From the NCBI GenBank assembly GCA_035279405.1, contig DATEHU010000021.1, positions 62,001 to 126,000 on the forward strand: 64,000 bases of DNA. Direction: 5' to 3'. Within the stretch, counting starts at the first letter, position 1, and each line of letters begins with the position of its first letter. This stretch comes from Gammaproteobacteria bacterium. Lineage in GTDB: Bacteria > Pseudomonadota > Gammaproteobacteria > Natronospirales > REEB76. Both the position numbers and the translations under genes were made by a program. Shown here in pieces: positions 25,769 to 34,770 of the stretch. The notes beneath the pieces are model-generated. The model was not told the origin of the DNA. It made no database searches and worked only from the letters and a program-made list of their open reading frames with translations.

Positions 25769-26890
25769 ATGGCCATAAGGGTCTTTGTACCGAAGGAGCA
25801 AGCCCCGGGCGAGCGCCGCGTGGCCATCAGCCCGGCGGTGGCGGTCAAACTCAAGGCCCTGGGCGCAGAGCTGCTGCTGGAATCCGGTGCCGGTACAACG
25901 GCGGGTTTTCCCGACAGTCTGTTCAAGGACGTGCACCTGACGAGCGCCGCGGACGGCGCCGCAACGGCGGACGTAGTGTTCAAGGTGCTCGCACCCCTGC
26001 CCGCAAACATCGCGCGCATGCAAGCGGGATCAATTCTGATTGGTCTTTTGAACGCGCACCGCAATCTCGAAGTGGTCAAGGCGCTGCGCGACCGCAAGGT
26101 CACGAGCTTCGCCATGGAATTCGTGCCGCGCATTTCGCGTGCGCAGGCAATGGATGCGCTGTCGTCGCAGGCCGCCGCCGCCGGTTACAAGGCAGCGCTG
26201 CTGGCCGCAGAAAAACTCGCGCGTTTCTTCCCCATGCTGACCACCGCCGCCGGCACCATCCGTCCGGCCAAGGTGCTGGTGATCGGCGCGGGCGTCGCCG
26301 GCTTGCAGGCAATCGCCACCGCGCGCCGGCTGGGCGCCATGGTCGAAGGCTACGACGTGCGCAGTGCCGCGCGTGAGCAGGTGGAATCGCTCGGCGCGAA
26401 ATTCGTGGATACCGGCGTGTCAGCGGAAGGCACAGGCGGTTACGCACGCGAATTAACCACCGAAGAAAAACAGAAACAGGCTGACGTGCTGGCGAAACAC
26501 ATGGCGCAGGCGGATGCGGTCATCACCACCGCTGCGATCCCTGGCCGCGCCGCGCCCAAAATCATTACGACGGCGATGGTGGACAGCATGAAACCCGGCG
26601 CGCTGGTCGTGGACTTGGCGGCCGAGTCCGGCGGCAACTGCGAGCTGACCAAACCCGGCGAAGATGTGTGGCACGGCCATGTGCTGGTGAGCGGTCCGCT
26701 GAATCTGCCCAGCCTGCTCGCGGAACATGCCAGCGACATGTACGCGCGCAATCTGCTCAACTTCTTCACGCCGCTGGTGAAAGACGGCAGCGTACACATC
26801 GACTGGAACGACGAGGTGTACGCCAAGAGCGTGCTCACGCACGACGGCGTGATCCGGCACGAGCCGACGCGGAGACTGGCGGAAGGATAA
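25769..26890 (+). CDS. pntAA: NAD(P) transhydrogenase subunit alpha, soluble NAD-binding part
   Basis: The 373-residue domain-I protein of proton-translocating transhydrogenase passes hydride between NADH and NADP+ together with PntB. It starts 'MAIRVFVPKEQAPGERRVAI', as in alanine dehydrogenase/PntA proteins. It has the Rossmann motif 'VLVIGAGVAGLQAIATARRLG' and the mobile-loop region 'TAAIPGRAAPKIIT'. The membrane part of alpha is a separate gene (27014), as in Rhodospirillum, rather than fused as in E. coli. The open frame extends upstream to 25556 but has no family similarity there. The next gene is 123 bp away across a tandem repeat. Confidence 0.95.
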   Translation: MAIRVFVPKEQAPGERRVAISPAVAVKLKALGAELLLESGAGTTAGFPDSLFKDVHLTSAADGAATADVVFKVLAPLPANIARMQAGSILIGLLNAHRNLEVVKALRDRKVTSFAMEFVPRISRAQAMDALSSQAAAAGYKAALLAAEKLARFFPMLTTAAGTIRPAKVLVIGAGVAGLQAIATARRLGAMVEGYDVRSAAREQVESLGAKFVDTGVSAEGTGGYARELTTEEKQKQADVLAKHMAQADAVITTAAIPGRAAPKIITTAMVDSMKPGALVVDLAAESGGNCELTKPGEDVWHGHVLVSGPLNLPSLLAEHASDMYARNLLNFFTPLVKDGSVHIDWNDEVYAKSVLTHDGVIRHEPTRRLAEG

Positions 26891-26897
26891 AGAGCAA

Positions 26898-26979
26898 GTG
26901 CTGGGTGCTGGGTGCTGAGTGCTGAGTGCTGAGTGAAGAACCAGATTCCACGCAGCACGCAGCACCCGGAACGCAGCAC
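26898..26979. repeat. Heptamer tandem repeat GTGCTGR with inverted half
   Basis: Between pntAA and pntAB, five tandem copies of GTGCTGG/GTGCTGA are followed, after about 20 bp, by three complementary units (GCAGCAC). The two halves can pair into a long imperfect hairpin. The array lies inside the operon. Its copy number is likely to vary between strains. Confidence 0.75.
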
Positions 26980-27013
26980 TTTCTGAACCGTACTGGACAT
27001 CGAGGTACGAGAC

Positions 27014-27319
27014 ATGATTAGCGGTTTTATAGCACTGTACATCTTCATGCTTGCCGCGTTCACCGGCTACGAGGTGATCTCGCGCGTACCGGTGATCCTG
27101 CACACGCCGCTCATGTCCGGTTCGAACTTCGTGCACGGCATCGTGCTCGTCGGCACCATGGTGGCGCTCGGCAACGCGCACACCACCGCCGAACAGGTCA
27201 TCGGGTTCATCGGCGTGCTGCTCGCGGCCGGCAACGTGGTGGGCGGCTACGTGTCCACCGAGCGCATGCTCGCGATGTTCAAGACCAGCGAGAAAAAGAA
27301 ACCGGAAAGCCGCACATGA
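27014..27319 (+). CDS. pntAB: NAD(P) transhydrogenase subunit alpha, membrane part
   Basis: This 101-residue protein has three hydrophobic segments and represents the membrane portion of the alpha subunit, contributing helices to the proton channel with PntB. The first segment, 'FIALYIFMLAAFTGYEVISRVP', and 'THTPLMSGSNFVHGIVLVG'-type sequence (here 'HTPLMSGSNFVHGIV') are characteristic. It ends in a basic tail, 'SEKKKPESRT', and overlaps pntB by four bases (ATGA), which suggests coupled translation. A GAGG site precedes the ATG. Confidence 0.93.
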   Translation: MISGFIALYIFMLAAFTGYEVISRVPVILHTPLMSGSNFVHGIVLVGTMVALGNAHTTAEQVIGFIGVLLAAGNVVGGYVSTERMLAMFKTSEKKKPESRT

Positions 27320-28713
27320 GCCACCTGCTCTCGCCCAAGCTCACCGACGATCTGATCCAGGCGATCTACTTCATCGCCGCGCTGCTGTTCATCATCGGAC
27401 TGAAGCGCATGAGTTCGCCCAAGGGCGCGAAGAACGGCATCGTCTGGGCCGGCGTCGGCATGCTGATCGCCGGGCTGATCACCTTCCTGTGGCCGGGGAT
27501 GCACAACTACATCCTCATCATCGTCGCCATCTTCATCGGCGGCGTGGCGGCGTGGTGGAGCGGCCGGGTGGTGCCGATGACCGCGATGCCGCAGATGGTG
27601 GCGCTCTATAACGGCATGGGCGGCGGCGCGGCCGCGGCCATCGCCTGTCAGGAGCTGATCCGCGGCAAGCCCTTCGCCACGGCCGAAGTGGTGCTCACGG
27701 TGATCGGCGCCATCATCGGCGCGGTGTCGTTCAGCGGCAGCCTCATCGCCTTCGCCAAACTGCAGGGGCTGATCAAGAAATCATTGCGCTACCGCGTGCA
27801 GCAATACGTCAACGCGTTGCTGCTCGCCGTCACCGTGGCGCTCGGCATCTGGATCATGGTGGTGCATGGCAATCCGGCGGTGTACATCGTGGTGCCGTTC
27901 TTCGTGGTGGCGCTGGTGTTCGGCATCCTCGTGACCTTGCCGATCGGCGGCGCCGACATGCCGGTGGTGATTTCGCTCTACAACGCCTGCACCGGCCTGG
28001 CCGTGGCCTTCGAGGGCTTTGCGCTGCAGAACGCCGCGATGATCATCGCCGGCATGCTGGTGGGCGCGGCCGGCACCCTGCTCACGCAACTCATGGCCAA
28101 GGCCATGAACCGTTCCATCGCCAACGTACTGTTCAGCAATTTCGGCGAAGTCGCGGCCGCGGGCGGCGAAATCTCGGGCAGTCTCAAGCCCATCGACGCC
28201 GCCGATGCCGGCACCATGATGGCGTATGCGAGCAAGGTCATCATCGTGCCCGGTTACGGCATGGCCGTTGCACAGGCGCAGCACAAGGTCTGGGAACTCG
28301 CGCAGCTCCTGCAGCACCGCGACGTGACGGTAAAATTCGCCATCCACCCGGTCGCGGGCCGCATGCCCGGCCACATGAACGTGCTGCTGGCCGAAGCCGG
28401 CGTGCCCTACGATCTGATCGCCGACCTCGAGGAAATCAATCCGGAATTCCCAACCGCCGACGTGGCGCTCGTCATCGGCGCCAACGACGTGGTGAACCCG
28501 GATGCGCGCAATAAAAAAGACAGTCCGATTTACGGCATGCCGATCCTGAACGTGGACAAAGCCAAGAACGTCATCGTCATCAAGCGCGGTCAGGGGCGCG
28601 GCTTCTCCGGCATCGAGAACGCGCTGTTCTACATGGACCACACGCGCATGCTCTACGGCGACGGCCAGGAAGCCGTGACGCGGCTCATTCAGAGCATCAA
28701 ATCGCTGGAGTAA
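27316..28713 (+). CDS. pntB: NAD(P) transhydrogenase subunit beta
   Basis: The 465-residue protein has an N-terminal membrane half of about nine helices and a C-terminal NADP(H)-binding domain III. The latter carries 'VPGYGMAVAQAQHKVWEL', the typical transhydrogenase dinucleotide loop, plus 'IHPVAGRMPGHMNVLLAEAGVPY' and 'VIGANDVVNPDAR'. Length matches E. coli PntB (462). With pntAA and pntAB it forms a complete enzyme that uses the proton gradient to make NADPH. It is convergent with the DUF3106 gene. Confidence 0.96.
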   Translation: MSHLLSPKLTDDLIQAIYFIAALLFIIGLKRMSSPKGAKNGIVWAGVGMLIAGLITFLWPGMHNYILIIVAIFIGGVAAWWSGRVVPMTAMPQMVALYNGMGGGAAAAIACQELIRGKPFATAEVVLTVIGAIIGAVSFSGSLIAFAKLQGLIKKSLRYRVQQYVNALLLAVTVALGIWIMVVHGNPAVYIVVPFFVVALVFGILVTLPIGGADMPVVISLYNACTGLAVAFEGFALQNAAMIIAGMLVGAAGTLLTQLMAKAMNRSIANVLFSNFGEVAAAGGEISGSLKPIDAADAGTMMAYASKVIIVPGYGMAVAQAQHKVWELAQLLQHRDVTVKFAIHPVAGRMPGHMNVLLAEAGVPYDLIADLEEINPEFPTADVALVIGANDVVNPDARNKKDSPIYGMPILNVDKAKNVIVIKRGQGRGFSGIENALFYMDHTRMLYGDGQEAVTRLIQSIKSLE

Positions 28714-28720
28714 GTGCCCG

Positions 28721-28748
28721 CAAAAAATAACCCCGGCGAGCGGGGATT
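28721..28748 (-). terminator. Terminator of the sigma/DUF3106 operon
   Basis: On the minus strand, CCCCG-CTCGC-CGGGG is followed by TTATTTTTT. The stem is short (5 bp) but GC-only and is well placed 27 bp past the DUF3106 stop codon. It could also attenuate pntB transcripts from the other side. Confidence 0.55.
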
Positions 28749-28774
28749 GTCTGCCGTCACGATTTGCCAATCAC

Positions 28775-29281
28775 TCAGCGCGGCGGACGATCAACGTGGG
28801 CACGGAATGCGGCGCGCTGCGCAGGCGTCATCTGCTTCCAGCGCTCGCGCAGCGCCTTGCGCTCTGCGGGCGACATCTTCTGGAACTTCTGGAATTCCGT
28901 GCGGATCTGCTGCTGCTCGGCCGGCGGCAGTTTCTGGAAGGTGTCGAAACGCTTGCGGATTTGTGTGCGCTCCGCCGGCGACAGATCGCGCCAATGCTGG
29001 CGACGCACGCGTGCCTGCTGACGTTGCGCCGGTGTCATCTGGGCCCAGCGGTCCGCGCCGCGGATCAGCCGCTGCTGGCGGTCGGGCGGCAGTGTGGCCC
29101 ATTTGTTGCGCATCGGCGCCAGCAGTTGCTGCTGCTGGGGCGTGAGGTTCGCCCATGCCACCGGTGCGGCAGGTGCAGCCGGCGCGGCTGTGGGCGACGG
29201 TGCGGCGCTCTGAGCAAACGCCGCGACTGCGGCGCAGGTCAGGCACAGAGCCGCAAGGATGATGCTTAGCCTGCGTGCCAT
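28775..29281 (-). CDS. DUF3106 domain secreted protein
   Basis: The 168-residue protein has a signal peptide ending around 'AAFAQS', a Pro/Ala-rich spacer, and then five or six helical repeats of the type 'L-P-x-R-Q-R-x-W-x-x-M-T-P-A-E-R', for example 'WATLPPDRQQRLIRGADRW', 'WRDLSPAERTQIRKRF' and 'WKQMTPAQRAAFRAHV'. This is the DUF3106 pattern. The mature protein is very basic and probably periplasmic. The repeats recall Spy/CpxP-type LTxxQ helices, but the relation is not shown. It is the last gene of an operon led by a sigma factor, and its start overlaps the preceding gene by 16 bp. Confidence 0.8.
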   Translation of the reverse strand: MARRLSIILAALCLTCAAVAAFAQSAAPSPTAAPAAPAAPVAWANLTPQQQQLLAPMRNKWATLPPDRQQRLIRGADRWAQMTPAQRQQARVRRQHWRDLSPAERTQIRKRFDTFQKLPPAEQQQIRTEFQKFQKMSPAERKALRERWKQMTPAQRAAFRAHVDRPPR

Positions 29282-29571
29282 GAGGCGCGGCTCTGCTCGG
29301 CGCCGGGCGGCGTCCCGTCCGGATTCGCCTTCTTGGAGGGCGGCACCGGTTTGCCGGTTTGACGTGCGTGTTCGGCCGTGAGTTTCTCGGGATCAATACG
29401 TGCGAAGGTCATGGGATCGACCCAGGTGCCGTCGCTGGATTGCCAGGAACCGAGAAACTCGAGCAGCGCCGGGTCCGCCTTGGGTGGAGGCGCTGCCGGT
29501 TTTGGTGTTTTGGCATACGCGGCGCTCCCACACAGCAGTGCGGCCATCAGCAAAACGGCGGACTTAGCCAT
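29266..29571 (-). CDS. Small secreted protein of a sigma-factor operon
   Basis: This 101-residue protein has a signal peptide ('SAVLLMAALLCGSAAYAKT') followed by a short mature region containing 'LLEFLGSWQSSDGTWVDPMTF' and a Pro/Lys-rich, probably disordered tail. I do not recognise a family. The start at 29571 overlaps the stop of the membrane protein gene upstream by eight bases, and its own 3' end overlaps the DUF3106 gene, so all four genes from 30570 down are translationally linked. It probably works in the envelope with its neighbours. Confidence 0.7.
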   Translation of the reverse strand: MAKSAVLLMAALLCGSAAYAKTPKPAAPPPKADPALLEFLGSWQSSDGTWVDPMTFARIDPEKLTAEHARQTGKPVPPSKKANPDGTPPGAEQSRASWHAG

Positions 29572-29971
29572 TGTTGTCGCCTCCACTCTCGGATTGCGTC
29601 TTGGAAGATTGCTGCTGTTGCGCTTGCAGCCACCGGTAGAAGTCCATGTCGGCATACATGTCGAGGTTGTCGTTCGACAGCACGATCGCCATGTCCTCGC
29701 CATTGTTGGTGGCGAAGGGCATGCTCGGCTGGGGATTCACGTTCCACCACACCAGGGCGCCGACCACGGCCGCGACCACCACGGCGGCGGCGCCCAGCGA
29801 CGCGCCCCAGACCGGACGGCGCCAGACGGCGGGAGGCGTTTGTGCTTCTTGCAGGGCGCGCTCGCGCGCCTCCCGCAGGCGTCGCAGGGTGGTGGCATCC
29901 AGCGCCGCCACGCTTTCCCGAAAGACCCGGCGGGCCTTCTCGAGCATGCGGCTATCGGTTGCTTCGTTCAT
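29564..29971 (-). CDS. Membrane protein, candidate anti-sigma factor (DUF3619-like)
   Basis: The 135-residue protein has a cytoplasmic N-terminus of about 55 charged, helical residues ('RMLEKARRVFRESVAAL'), a single transmembrane helix around residues 60-78 and a periplasmic tail ending in Gln/Ser/Gly-rich sequence. It overlaps the sigma-factor gene by four bases (ATGA). This layout is what one expects of a single-pass anti-sigma factor, and it resembles DUF3619 proteins that follow ECF sigma genes in beta- and gammaproteobacteria. There is no zinc-binding anti-sigma motif. The anti-sigma role is inferred from context. Confidence 0.6.
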   Translation of the reverse strand: MNEATDSRMLEKARRVFRESVAALDATTLRRLREARERALQEAQTPPAVWRRPVWGASLGAAAVVVAAVVGALVWWNVNPQPSMPFATNNGEDMAIVLSNDNLDMYADMDFYRWLQAQQQQSSKTQSESGGDNNG

Positions 29972-30570
29972 GACCAATGTTCCCCCAGGCTTTGGCGCAG
30001 GCTGTGCACCGCCCGCGACAGGTGGGTTTTGACGCTGCCCTCGGAGCAGCCCATGGATTTGGCGGTGTCCGCCACGTCCAGACCTTCCAATATACGCAGC
30101 ACGAAGGCTTCCCGTTGACGCCCCGGCAGGGCGTGCAGCGCCATATCCAGGGCCTGCATGGCATTGTTCTGGGCCACCTGCTCGGAGGGATCCCGGCCGG
30201 CCGTATCGGCGGCCGCCTCGATGGGATCCGGCGGGTCGCCCTCGGCCTCGCGTTGGCCGCCAAAAAAGCTCAGGAACCGGTTGCGCACCACGCGGCGCCG
30301 CTGGCAGTCACGGATACGGCTTTGCAAAATGCGGTAAAAGAGCGGCGGCCACTCCCCCTGCGGACGCGCGGCATAACGCTTGGCGAGCTGCAGCATGGCA
30401 TCCTGGACCGCGTCGAGCGCATCGTCCGGATTGCGCAAGGCAAACTGCGCGATGCGGAAGGCGCGTCGCTCCACCCCGGACAGGAACGCATTCAGATTGG
30501 CTGTGGTATCCAGAAAACCCCCGTGCACCGCCCGCGATTCCGGCGTGCCACCGGGGCCGAAGGTTATCAT
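29968..30570 (-). CDS. ECF-type RNA polymerase sigma factor
   Basis: The 200-residue protein has sigma region 2 (about residues 25-95: 'RRAFRIAQFALRNPDDALDAVQDAM') and region 4 (about residues 140-195: 'LPGRQREAFVLRILEGLDVADTAKSMGCSEGSVKTHLSRAV' in pieces), joined by a linker rich in Asp and Ala. It directs RNA polymerase to a small regulon, probably including its own operon. The ATG at 30570 has a poor ribosome binding site, and the true start may be a few codons inside, since homology begins near residue 25. It is divergent from priA. Confidence 0.88.
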   Translation of the reverse strand: MITFGPGGTPESRAVHGGFLDTTANLNAFLSGVERRAFRIAQFALRNPDDALDAVQDAMLQLAKRYAARPQGEWPPLFYRILQSRIRDCQRRRVVRNRFLSFFGGQREAEGDPPDPIEAAADTAGRDPSEQVAQNNAMQALDMALHALPGRQREAFVLRILEGLDVADTAKSMGCSEGSVKTHLSRAVHSLRQSLGEHWS

Positions 30571-30758
30571 GCCGGAGCGGCCGGGCGTGGTATCGGCGCC
30601 GCCGTGTAACCACAGCCGGCGGGTCGCGGCATCCTGCCAGGCCAGATTCCACAACATCAATTGCCATGCCGCCAAGCCGCGGACAAAATTTGCCCAAACA
30701 GAAAACCACGCACGGGAAATCGGCGATGGCCGCAGCTTCCGACAAAACATCCACAAGC

Positions 30759-30767
30759 TTATCCACA
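30759..30767 (+). promoter_or_regulatory. DnaA box upstream of priA
   Basis: TTATCCACA is a perfect DnaA-box core. A weaker relative, ACATCCACA, lies 12 bp upstream at 30747. The pair sits 24 bp before the priA start codon in the 220-bp gap between the divergent sigma and priA genes. It may be regulatory. No other origin features are seen. Confidence 0.5.
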
Positions 30768-30790
30768 GATTTTGGGAATAAACCGCTGCC

Positions 30791-33004
30791 GTGGTGAAAT
30801 CTCCGGCACCCTTGATCCTGCATGTCGCGGTACCCGCGCCGCTGCCGCGGCATTTTGATTACCTGCCGCCGGAACATGTGGATACCGCCACCCTCGCGCC
30901 CGGTATGCGCCTGCGCGTGCCCTTCGGCAAGCGCGAAATCATAGGTGTGCTGCTCGCCACCTCCACGCACAGCGACGTCCCTGCGGCAAAACTCAAGCGC
31001 GCGTCCGCGCTTCTGGATGAGACCCCGCTGATTCCGGCGGATCTGCTGGCGCTGGCGCGCTGGGCCGCCGACTATTACCACCACCCGATCGGCGAAGTCG
31101 TCGCCGCGCTGCTGCCACCGATGCTGCGCACGGGAGAATCCGGCGTGGCCGCACTGACTTATGTGTGGCGCCTGACAGCGGCGGGGTCCGCAGCCGACAT
31201 GCTGCTGCTTAAACGCGCACCCAAGCAGGCGGCGTTGCTGCGCCTGCTTGTGCAGCACGCCGGCGGCATGGAATCCGCCGCGCTCGATGCCGCGCTCGCG
31301 CATTGGCAGCCCCCGATGCGCGCGCTCCTGCGGCACGCTTGGGTGGAAAAAATTTCGCGTGTGCCGCCGTCAACACCCGCTAGCGTTCCGGTGACCGCGG
31401 GTCTCAACCTGAATGCCGCGCAGGGCGCGGCGGCGCAGAAAATCCAGGCGGCGCTGGGACAATTCCAGGCGTTCCTGCTGGACGGCGTTACCGGCAGCGG
31501 CAAGACCGAGGTGTATCTCGAGGTCATGGCCGAGTGCGTGCGCCGCGGCGGCCAGGCTTTGCTGCTGGTGCCGGAAATCGGCCTCACGCCGCAGTTGCTG
31601 CAGCGCGTGCGCCGCCGCTTCCCCGCGGCTGTGGTGTTTCATTCGGCGCTCGCTGCGGGCGAGCGGCTGGCCGCCTGGCAGGCGGCGCGCACCGGCCTCG
31701 CGCCCGTGGTGGTCGGCACGCGCTCGGCCGTGTTCCTGCCGCTCAAGCATCCCGGGCTGATCGTCGTGGACGAGGAACACGACGCCTCGTTCAAGCAGCA
31801 GGACGGCTTTCGCTATTCGGCACGCGATCTCGCGGTGGTGCGCGCCGCACGTCACCACGTTCCCGTGGTGCTGGGCTCGGCCACGCCTTCACTGGAGTCG
31901 CTGCACAACTGCGCGCAACTGCGCTATGCGCACCTGTCACTGCCGGAGCGTGCGGGCGTTGCCCAGCACCCGCAACTCCGCCTGCTCGACATCCGTGATC
32001 GTCCGATGGAGGACGGCCTGTCGGATCTCCTGCTCGACGCCATGCGCCGGCACCTGCAGGCCGAGGGGCAAGTGCTGCTGTTTCTCAACCGCCGCGGCTA
32101 CGCGCCCACGGTCATGTGCCACGTGTGCGGCGCAACGCTGCAATGCCGGCGCTGCGATGCGCGCCTCACGCTGCACGCCAACCGCCGCCTGCAGTGCCAC
32201 CACTGCGGCGCCGAACGGTCGCTGCCGGCACGCTGCGAAGAGTGCGGCGCGGGCGCGCTCGGGCAATACGGCTATGGCACCGAGCGCATCGAACGCGCGC
32301 TGGCGCGCCTGTTCCCGGACACCGGCATCGCGCGGCTGGATCGCGACAGCATCCGGCGCAAGGGCAAGCTCGAGGCGCTGCTCGACGGCATGCAGCGCGG
32401 TGAATTTCCGATCCTGGTGGGCACGCAAATGCTGGCCAAGGGTCACGATTTTCCCGGGGTCACGCTGGTCGGGATCGTGGATGCCGATCAGGGCCTGTTC
32501 GGAGTAGATTTCCGCGCCAGCGAGCGCATGGCGCAGCTCATCATGCAGGTCGCGGGACGCGCGGGGCGCGCCGCACGCCACGGCGAAGTGCTGATCCAGA
32601 CGCATCACCCGGACCATCCGCTGCTCACGCATCTGGTACGCGAGGGTTACGCAAGCTTCGCCCAGGCATTGCTCGCCGAGCGGCGCGCGGCCGGGCTGCC
32701 GCCGTATGCCGCGATGGCGCTGTTGCGCGCGGAAGCCGTGGCGCGCGCCGCCCCCATGGCGTTTCTGGAAGCCGCACGGCGCAAACTCGCGCCCGCCTGC
32801 GGCCGGCAGGTGCAGTTGCTCGGTCCGGCGCCCGCTCCCATGGAACGGCGTGCGGGCCGCTACCGCGCGCAACTGCTGCTCATCGCCGCGCAACGCGCGC
32901 TGCTGCAGCAGGCGCTGGCCACGGCTTTGCCGGCGCTGTATGCACTCAAACAGGCGCGTCGCGTGCGCTGGTCGCTGGACGTGGATCCCGCGGAAACCCT
33001 GTGA
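30791..33004 (+). CDS. priA: Primosomal protein N', replication-restart helicase
   Basis: The 737-residue superfamily-2 helicase reloads the replisome at stalled forks. The N-terminal 3'-DNA-binding domain begins 'LILHVAVPAPLPRHFDYLPP'. The helicase core has Walker A 'GVTGSGKTE' at residues 232-240 and 'VVDEEHDASFKQQ'. The zinc-binding region has eight Cys in four CxxC pairs ('CHVCG', 'CRRC', 'CHHCG', 'CEECG'), and the C-terminal helicase lobe has 'GTQMLAKGHDFPGVTLVGIVDAD'. Length matches E. coli PriA (732). Translation starts at GTG 30791 or the next GTG at 30794. Confidence 0.96.
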   Translation: MVKSPAPLILHVAVPAPLPRHFDYLPPEHVDTATLAPGMRLRVPFGKREIIGVLLATSTHSDVPAAKLKRASALLDETPLIPADLLALARWAADYYHHPIGEVVAALLPPMLRTGESGVAALTYVWRLTAAGSAADMLLLKRAPKQAALLRLLVQHAGGMESAALDAALAHWQPPMRALLRHAWVEKISRVPPSTPASVPVTAGLNLNAAQGAAAQKIQAALGQFQAFLLDGVTGSGKTEVYLEVMAECVRRGGQALLLVPEIGLTPQLLQRVRRRFPAAVVFHSALAAGERLAAWQAARTGLAPVVVGTRSAVFLPLKHPGLIVVDEEHDASFKQQDGFRYSARDLAVVRAARHHVPVVLGSATPSLESLHNCAQLRYAHLSLPERAGVAQHPQLRLLDIRDRPMEDGLSDLLLDAMRRHLQAEGQVLLFLNRRGYAPTVMCHVCGATLQCRRCDARLTLHANRRLQCHHCGAERSLPARCEECGAGALGQYGYGTERIERALARLFPDTGIARLDRDSIRRKGKLEALLDGMQRGEFPILVGTQMLAKGHDFPGVTLVGIVDADQGLFGVDFRASERMAQLIMQVAGRAGRAARHGEVLIQTHHPDHPLLTHLVREGYASFAQALLAERRAAGLPPYAAMALLRAEAVARAAPMAFLEAARRKLAPACGRQVQLLGPAPAPMERRAGRYRAQLLLIAAQRALLQQALATALPALYALKQARRVRWSLDVDPAETL

Positions 33005-33084
33005 AAAACCGCGTTTGGCTTCAATGCCGCCGGGCCAGCCTGTAGAATTTCGCCCTCAGTTTTTTCCCGTACCGGAAGCCGCGT

Positions 33085-34770
33085 TTGAAACAGCCGCTCG
33101 AAGATCTGCTGCGCTCGACCCTCAAGCACCTGGCCGGCGAACTGTTTCCGAAGACGGCGCTGCCGTCCACGTCGTTGCTCGAGCGCAGCCGCGATCCTAC
33201 GCACGGCGATTTCGCAAGTCACGTGGCGCTCACGCTTGCAAAACCCGCGGGTAAAAATCCGCGCGCACTGGCACAGGCGATCATCGCGGCGCTGCCGTCA
33301 TCGGAAGCGGTTGCCAAGGTCGAGATCGCCGGACCCGGGTTCATCAATTTTTTCCTGTCGCCTTCCGCCTACCACGCGGAGCTGCAACAGATCCTGCGCG
33401 TCGGTGCGGCGTACGGCCACAACCAACTCGGCGCGGGCCGGAGCGTAGGCGTGGAATTCGTGTCCGCCAACCCCACCGGCCCGCTGCACGTGGGCCATGG
33501 CCGCAACGCCGCGCTCGGCGATTGTCTGAGCCGGCTGCTCACGGCGGCCGGCTGGAACGTGCGACGCGAGTTCTACTACAACGACGCCGGCGTGCAGATC
33601 CACAATCTCGCGCTCTCGGTGCAGGCGCGCACCCGCGGTCTGGCACCGGGCAGCAAGGGCTGGCCCGAGGACGGCTATCGCGGCGAATACATTGCGGACG
33701 TGGCGCGCGCCTATCTCGCGGGCGAGAGCGTGAGCGTCCGGGATCACACGCTGCGCGGCGCGCAGGACCCGGACGATCTGGATGCGATCCGCGCGTTTGC
33801 CGTGGCCTGCCTGCGCCGCGAGCAAGACCTCGATCTCCAGGCCTTCGACGTGCACTTCGACGTGTATTTTCTCGAGTCCTCGCTGTACACCGACGGCAAG
33901 GTGGAGGAGACCGTGCGTGAGCTGATTGCGCACGGACACACCTACGAGAAGGACGGTGCGCTGTGGCTGCGCACCACCGATTTTGGCGACGACAAGGATC
34001 GCGTGATGCGCAAGTCCGACGGCAGCTACACGTATTTCGTGCCGGACGTGGCTTATCACCGGAGCAAGTGGCAGCGCGGCTACCACAAAGCCATTACCGT
34101 GCTCGGCTCGGACCATCACGGCTCGCTGGCACGCGTGCACGCCGGCCTGCAGGCCCTGGATTGCGGCATTCCCGCGGGTTATCCCGACTACCTGCTGTAC
34201 CAGATGGTCACGGTGATGCGCGGCGGCCAGGAAGTGAAAATCTCCAAGCGCGCCGGCGACTACGTGACGCTGCGCGAGTTGATTGACGAAGTCGGCCGCG
34301 ATGCCACGCGCTATTTTCTGGTGGCGCGCAAAGGCGATTCCCAGCTCACCTTCGACATTGATCTGGCGCGTTCGCGCAGCAACGAAAATCCGGTGTACTA
34401 CATCCAGTACGCGCACGCGCGCATCGCCAGCGTGTTCCGCCAGTTGGCGGAAAAGAGCCTGGCGTGGGATGCGCGCAACGGCGCCGCCCATCTCGCGCGT
34501 CTCGGCGAGACGCACGAACACGCCTTGATGGTGAGCCTGTCGCGCTTTCCCGAGCTGGTGGAGACTGCGGTGCGCAACCTCGAACCGCACCTGATTGCTG
34601 TGTACCTGCGCGAACTGGCCAACGACTTCCACACCTATTACGACGCCCACACCTTCATCGTCGAGGATGCGCCACTGCGCGACGCGCGCCTCACGCTCGT
34701 GGCCGCCACCCGCCAGGTACTGCAGAACGGTCTGGCGCTGCTCGGCGTGTCGGCGCCGGAGTCCATGTAA
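33085..34770 (+). CDS. argS: Arginyl-tRNA synthetase
   Basis: The 561-residue class I synthetase charges tRNA-Arg. It has the N-terminal additional domain with '[13 protein letters not shown]', the HIGH motif as 'HVGH' at residues 135-138 in '[19 protein letters not shown]', a KMSKS-like element '[15 protein letters not shown]' and the C-terminal anticodon-binding domain. Translation starts at TTG 33085; there is no ATG in the conserved N-terminal region. Its stop overlaps the start of the SPOR-domain gene (TAATG), a conserved neighbourhood in Gammaproteobacteria. Confidence 0.96.
   Translation: MKQPLEDLLRSTLKHLAGELFPKTALPSTSLLERSRDPTHGDFASHVALTLAKPAGKNPRALAQAIIAALPSSEAVAKVEIAGPGFINFFLSPSAYHAELQQILRVGAAYGHNQLGAGRSVGVEFVSANPTGPLHVGHGRNAALGDCLSRLLTAAGWNVRREFYYNDAGVQIHNLALSVQARTRGLAPGSKGWPEDGYRGEYIADVARAYLAGESVSVRDHTLRGAQDPDDLDAIRAFAVACLRREQDLDLQAFDVHFDVYFLESSLYTDGKVEETVRELIAHGHTYEKDGALWLRTTDFGDDKDRVMRKSDGSYTYFVPDVAYHRSKWQRGYHKAITVLGSDHHGSLARVHAGLQALDCGIPAGYPDYLLYQMVTVMRGGQEVKISKRAGDYVTLRELIDEVGRDATRYFLVARKGDSQLTFDIDLARSRSNENPVYYIQYAHARIASVFRQLAEKSLAWDARNGAAHLARLGETHEHALMVSLSRFPELVETAVRNLEPHLIAVYLRELANDFHTYYDAHTFIVEDAPLRDARLTLVAATRQVLQNGLALLGVSAPESM

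Noticed and set aside
26898-26979. The heptamer array as a possible CRISPR.
   Set aside because: Units are 7 bp with no spacers, and there are no cas genes.
30747-30767. The DnaA boxes as a replication origin.
   Set aside because: Only one perfect and one weak box, no AT-rich unwinding region, and no dnaA, dnaN or parAB nearby.
33015-33048. TTGGCT and TAGAAT before argS as a sigma-70 promoter.
   Set aside because: The spacer would be 22 bp, too long for a normal promoter.
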